Origin: an uncultured Bacteroidales bacterium
GTDB taxonomy: Bacteria; Bacteroidota; Bacteroidia; Bacteroidales; Paludibacteraceae
Reading direction: 5' to 3'
Assembly (NCBI GenBank): GCA_903873355.1
Contig: CAIQOG010000313.1
Location: forward strand, 1-8,504
Length of the DNA stretch: 8,504 nt
The notes beneath the pieces are model-generated. The model was not told the DNA's origin. It did not search any database and saw only the letters and a list, made by a program, of their open reading frames with translations. Positions 6,494-8,504 of the stretch are shown piece after piece. The translations under genes were made by a program, and so were the position numbers. Numbering within the stretch: position 1 is the stretch's first letter; each line of letters begins with the position of its first letter.

Positions 6494-7933
6494 CTAAGAT
6501 CCCAATATGTCCACAAGCCACTCCCAGCATTTTTCGGTTGAGCTTATACTCAGTCTTTCATCCGGTGAATGTACGCCATACATTTGCGGCCCTATGGAAA
6601 TCATGTCCAGATATGGATATTTTTCAAGGAAAAGTCCACACTCCAGTCCGGCATGAATGGCACGGATTTCGGGTTCAACACCGAATAATTTCTTGTAACT
6701 TGCCTGTGCCGTTTTCAGAATATCCGATTTCAAATTCGGTTTCCAACCCGGATAACCATCGCCGTGAGTAACTGTTGCTCCACAAAGATTAAATACCGAT
6801 TCCACTTGTTGCATAATGTCGTATTTCGACGATTCAATAGAGCTGCGCTGGCTTGTTGTAATCAGAATGGTATTTTCTGCTTTCATTTTTACTGAAGCCA
6901 GGTTGGTGGAAGTTTCTACCAGTCCTTTCATATCTCGGCTCATAGCAATCACTCCGTGAGCACAGGCATAAATCGCATTCAATAATGCATCCGACGATTT
7001 CTTGTCAATAATGGTTTCAGGAATATTCTCCGATTCAAGACTCAGATTCATATTCGGTTCTACATCGCTGATTTCGGTTTCCAAATCGGCAATAAAATGA
7101 TTGAAAAGAACGCGTACATTCTCTTTTTCAGCCCACGGAACTAAGGCTGTGGCAACAGCTTCACGCGGTATGGCATTGCGCAGGTTTCCACCATTGAAAC
7201 TTGCCAGTCGTAAATCGATTTGTTTATTCAGTGTCCACAAAAAACGGTTCAGGATTTTATTGGCATTTCCACGACCTTTCTCAATATCGTCGCCCGAATG
7301 ACCACCCGTCAGTCCTTTTACTGAAACCGTGAATGCAAAATACTTATCAGGAGTTTTTTCCGGTTGGTATTTCATCGTAACCGTTGTATCAATACCTCCG
7401 GCACAGCCTATAAATACGACGCCATCATCTTCCGAGTCCAGATTAATCAGTACTTTCCCGGTCAACATTTTATTATCCAGTGCAAAAGCTCCGGTAAGTC
7501 CGGTTTCTTCGTCCACCGTGAACAAACATTCCAGTGCCGGGTGTTGCAGTTCCTTAGATGCCAAAACTGCGAGCATTATAGCCATTCCTATGCCGTTGTC
7601 GCCACCCAATGTTGTGCCGTGAGCTTTCACCCAGTCACCATCAATATAGGTCTGAATAGCGTCTGTATCGAAATTAAAAACCGTATCATTATTTTTCTCA
7701 CACACCATATCCATGTGAGCCTGCAGAATGGTTGTTGCTTTGTTTTCATGGCCTATAGTTGCCGGTTTGCAAATGAGGACATTACCGGCGGCATCCACTT
7801 TGGTGACAAGATTATGGCTTTCCCCAAAGTTCTTCAGGTATGCAATTATTCGTTCTTCTTTCTTAGACGGACGCGGTATTTGGGTTATTTCGTGGAAAAA
7901 CTCCCAGACAGCTTTGGGTTGAAGTGTTTTCAT
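6494..7933 (-). CDS. pepD: Cytosolic non-specific dipeptidase (aminoacyl-histidine dipeptidase, M20 family)
   Basis: Hydrolyses a broad range of dipeptides, including Xaa-His, using two zinc ions; M20 metallopeptidase family. From the chosen ATG the protein has 479 residues, as expected for PepD. The metal ligands align with Vibrio PepD at a near-constant offset: H73 (in AHMDMV), D112 (GGDNGIG), E143 (DEETGLTGA), D166 (NLDSED) and H455 (GVHSPDE). D75 and the general base E142 are also present. The lid/dimerisation domain, with GGHSGDDI at 210-217, lies between the two catalytic halves. A TTG 24 bases upstream (7957) would add eight residues, but MKTLQPKAVWEFFHEI is the normal family start, and the -7 element at 7964 places the transcript start close to that TTG. 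The 192-aa open frame on the opposite strand (7364-7942) is a shadow of this gene. Confidence 0.95.
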   Translation of the reverse strand: MKTLQPKAVWEFFHEITQIPRPSKKEERIIAYLKNFGESHNLVTKVDAAGNVLICKPATIGHENKATTILQAHMDMVCEKNNDTVFNFDTDAIQTYIDGDWVKAHGTTLGGDNGIGMAIMLAVLASKELQHPALECLFTVDEETGLTGAFALDNKMLTGKVLINLDSEDDGVVFIGCAGGIDTTVTMKYQPEKTPDKYFAFTVSVKGLTGGHSGDDIEKGRGNANKILNRFLWTLNKQIDLRLASFNGGNLRNAIPREAVATALVPWAEKENVRVLFNHFIADLETEISDVEPNMNLSLESENIPETIIDKKSSDALLNAIYACAHGVIAMSRDMKGLVETSTNLASVKMKAENTILITTSQRSSIESSKYDIMQQVESVFNLCGATVTHGDGYPGWKPNLKSDILKTAQASYKKLFGVEPEIRAIHAGLECGLFLEKYPYLDMISIGPQMYGVHSPDERLSISSTEKCWEWLVDILGS

Positions 7934-7963
7934 AAAAATTAGTTTTGGTAAAATCAAGGGTTA

Positions 7964-7971
7964 CAAAGATA
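7964..7971 (-). promoter_or_regulatory. Bacteroidota-type -7 element for pepD
   Basis: The minus strand reads TATCTTTG, a full match to TAnnTTTG. The -33 box is poor, with no TTTG at the usual distance. The expected transcript start near 7958 would leave a leader of about 25 bases before the ATG at 7933, without a Shine-Dalgarno sequence, as is usual in this phylum. The pepD and HD genes may share this promoter. Confidence 0.6.
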
Positions 7972-8237
7972 ACAAAAAATGATAAACAGGCGTTTTGATT
8001 TTAGCAGAAATACCTTTTTTTGAAGTAGAATGTAAATTTATCAATAACAGGCTTTCAAACCTTTAGTTGAATCTAAGAAAAAAGCAACGAAAATATTTGA
8101 TGATATTTTTTTTGTGTCCGTCCAACCCTCAGGGGCTTAAGAAAGTTGCTAAGGTTTTTTTGTAAAACAATAGAGAATAAGTCTCAAAATCATGTGTAGT
8201 ATGAAGTTTTTGAGATAATAAAATATATAGATAAATT
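7972..8237. other. Gene-free AT-rich spacer between pepD and the terminator of the 55-aa gene
   Basis: I see no reading frame with recognisable protein character on either strand. What it does hold is a weak hairpin followed by seven T on the plus strand (8124-8161), and an inverted repeat of TCTCAAAA (8182-8189) with TTTTGAGA (8208-8215), part of the larger nested structure described separately. A small RNA cannot be excluded but nothing identifies one. Confidence 0.5.
8124..8161 (+). terminator. Weak terminator-like hairpin with T-run, plus strand
   Basis: AACCCTCAG (8124-8132) can pair imperfectly with CTAAGGTT (8149-8156), with a bulge and one mismatch, and a run of seven T (8155-8161) overlaps the end of the stem. 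That is terminator-like on the plus strand, but no plus-strand gene precedes it. On the minus strand the stem pairs slightly better (a G-T pair in place of the mismatch) but has no T-run after it. It could end an unrecognised small RNA or be chance. Confidence 0.25.
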
Positions 8238-8296
8238 AAAAAAGGATGTTTGAAATCAAAAATGATTCAAACATCCTTTTATAGATGATTTTGAGA
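8182..8296. repeat. 12-bp inverted repeat flanking the terminator hairpin
   Basis: TCTCAAAATCAT (8182-8193) and ATGATTTTGAGA (8285-8296) are perfect inverted copies enclosing the hairpin at 8240-8280. A third partial copy, TTTTGAGA (8208-8215), can pair with the first 8 bases of the left arm instead. The two pairings are mutually exclusive in RNA. No transposase or target-site duplication is visible, so a mobile element is not supported. Confidence 0.55.
8238..8280 (-). terminator. Strong intrinsic terminator of the 55-aa small gene
   Basis: Bases 8240-8254 and 8266-8280 form a perfect 15-bp inverted repeat (core GGATGTTTGAA/TTCAAACATCC). Three more pairs (TCA/TGA) beyond a single bulged A close an AAAA loop. 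On the minus strand the stem is followed by six T, and the hairpin begins 28 bases past the stop codon of the small gene. On the plus strand only four T follow, so minus-strand termination is favoured. Confidence 0.85.
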
Positions 8297-8308
8297 GAAC
8301 TTAAGAAT

Positions 8309-8476
8309 TTAAGCCTGATTCGTTTTAAACGGATCATTATTAAAGTACTCAGGAGCATTTAATTGTGCTTCTCCCGGTGCTTTCGGTGGTTGTGACTCCA
8401 ATTGCAAAGCAATTTCGTTGTCAAGTTCAATCCGCTCAATCTGAGGAGCGATGTACGCTTGTTTTTTGTTTGTCAT
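8309..8476 (-). CDS. Uncharacterised 55-aa small protein with EIALQLES and PEYFNNDPF motifs
   Basis: An ATG-to-TAA frame encoding 55 residues. It opens with a basic MTNKKQAYIAPQIERIELD segment, continues with an amphipathic EIALQLES stretch (21-28), then a proline-rich QPPKAPGEAQ (29-38), and ends in APEYFNNDPFKTNQA. There is no cysteine, signal peptide or membrane segment. The codons give a coherent protein, and a strong terminator follows the stop, so I regard it as a real monocistronic gene. From memory, similar short proteins (IELDNEISL.L.S, then PP.GP, then PEYFNNDPFK) occur in other Bacteroidales and have no known role; I could not check this. A leader-like N-terminus followed by a Pro/Asn-rich tail could suggest a peptide precursor, but no modification enzyme or transporter is visible here. 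The promoter lies beyond or at the right edge; only 28 bases upstream are present. Confidence 0.8.
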   Translation of the reverse strand: MTNKKQAYIAPQIERIELDNEIALQLESQPPKAPGEAQLNAPEYFNNDPFKTNQA

Positions 8477-8504
8477 AATATTATGTATTTTAATGGTTTT
8501 ATAT

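Noticed and set aside
7364..7942. A 192-aa open frame on the plus strand opposite pepD
   Set aside because: It overlaps a conserved dipeptidase gene almost entirely, its translation shows no domain or motif, and long antisense frames are common opposite real genes.
7934..7957. TTG at 7957 as the pepD start, adding eight residues
   Set aside because: The family start is MKTLQPKAVWEFF at 7933, and the -7 element at 7964 places the transcript start about at the TTG itself.
8182..8296. Miniature transposable element (MITE)
   Set aside because: No target-site duplication, no second copy in the window and no related transposase; the inner hairpin is better explained as a terminator.

Overview
This 8.5-kb window looks like chromosomal housekeeping DNA from a Bacteroidota bacterium, most likely of the order Bacteroidales. 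Three observations point there: the lpxC and fabZ reading frames are fused into one gene, a known trait of this phylum; the best promoter matches follow the Bacteroidota -7 element TAnnTTTG; and starts are preceded by A-rich stretches, not Shine-Dalgarno sequences. The DNA is AT-rich. I saw no tRNA, rRNA, CRISPR array, transposase or phage gene.

Every gene I can support lies on the minus strand. In transcription order (right to left) they are: a 55-aa uncharacterised small protein (8309-8476) followed by a strong intrinsic terminator; a 375-bp spacer holding the pepD promoter; pepD, a cytosolic dipeptidase (6494-7933); an HD-domain phosphohydrolase (5183-6409); lpxD (4024-5067); a bifunctional lpxC-fabZ (2581-3963); lpxA (1728-2507); and the N-terminal 540 residues of glutaminyl-tRNA synthetase, glnS (1-1620, running off the left edge).

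lpxD, lpxC-fabZ and lpxA form a compact lipid A cluster. LpxA adds the first 3-hydroxyacyl chain to UDP-GlcNAc, LpxC removes the N-acetyl group, LpxD adds the second chain, and the FabZ domain draws on the same 3-hydroxyacyl-ACP pool for fatty acid elongation. A clear -7 element sits just upstream of lpxD, and I found none upstream of lpxC-fabZ, lpxA or glnS, so one transcript probably starts at lpxD. All catalytic residues I checked in these enzymes are present.

The most unusual material lies between the genes. Three of the spacers carry short, degenerate tandem repeats with a period of 7 or 8 bases, and the word AATTAACC recurs in three spacers. One spacer holds two such arrays facing each other as a large hairpin. 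The right end combines the 55-aa gene, its terminator and a 12-bp inverted repeat around that terminator. I found no convincing complete new system; the coding content is ordinary and well conserved.
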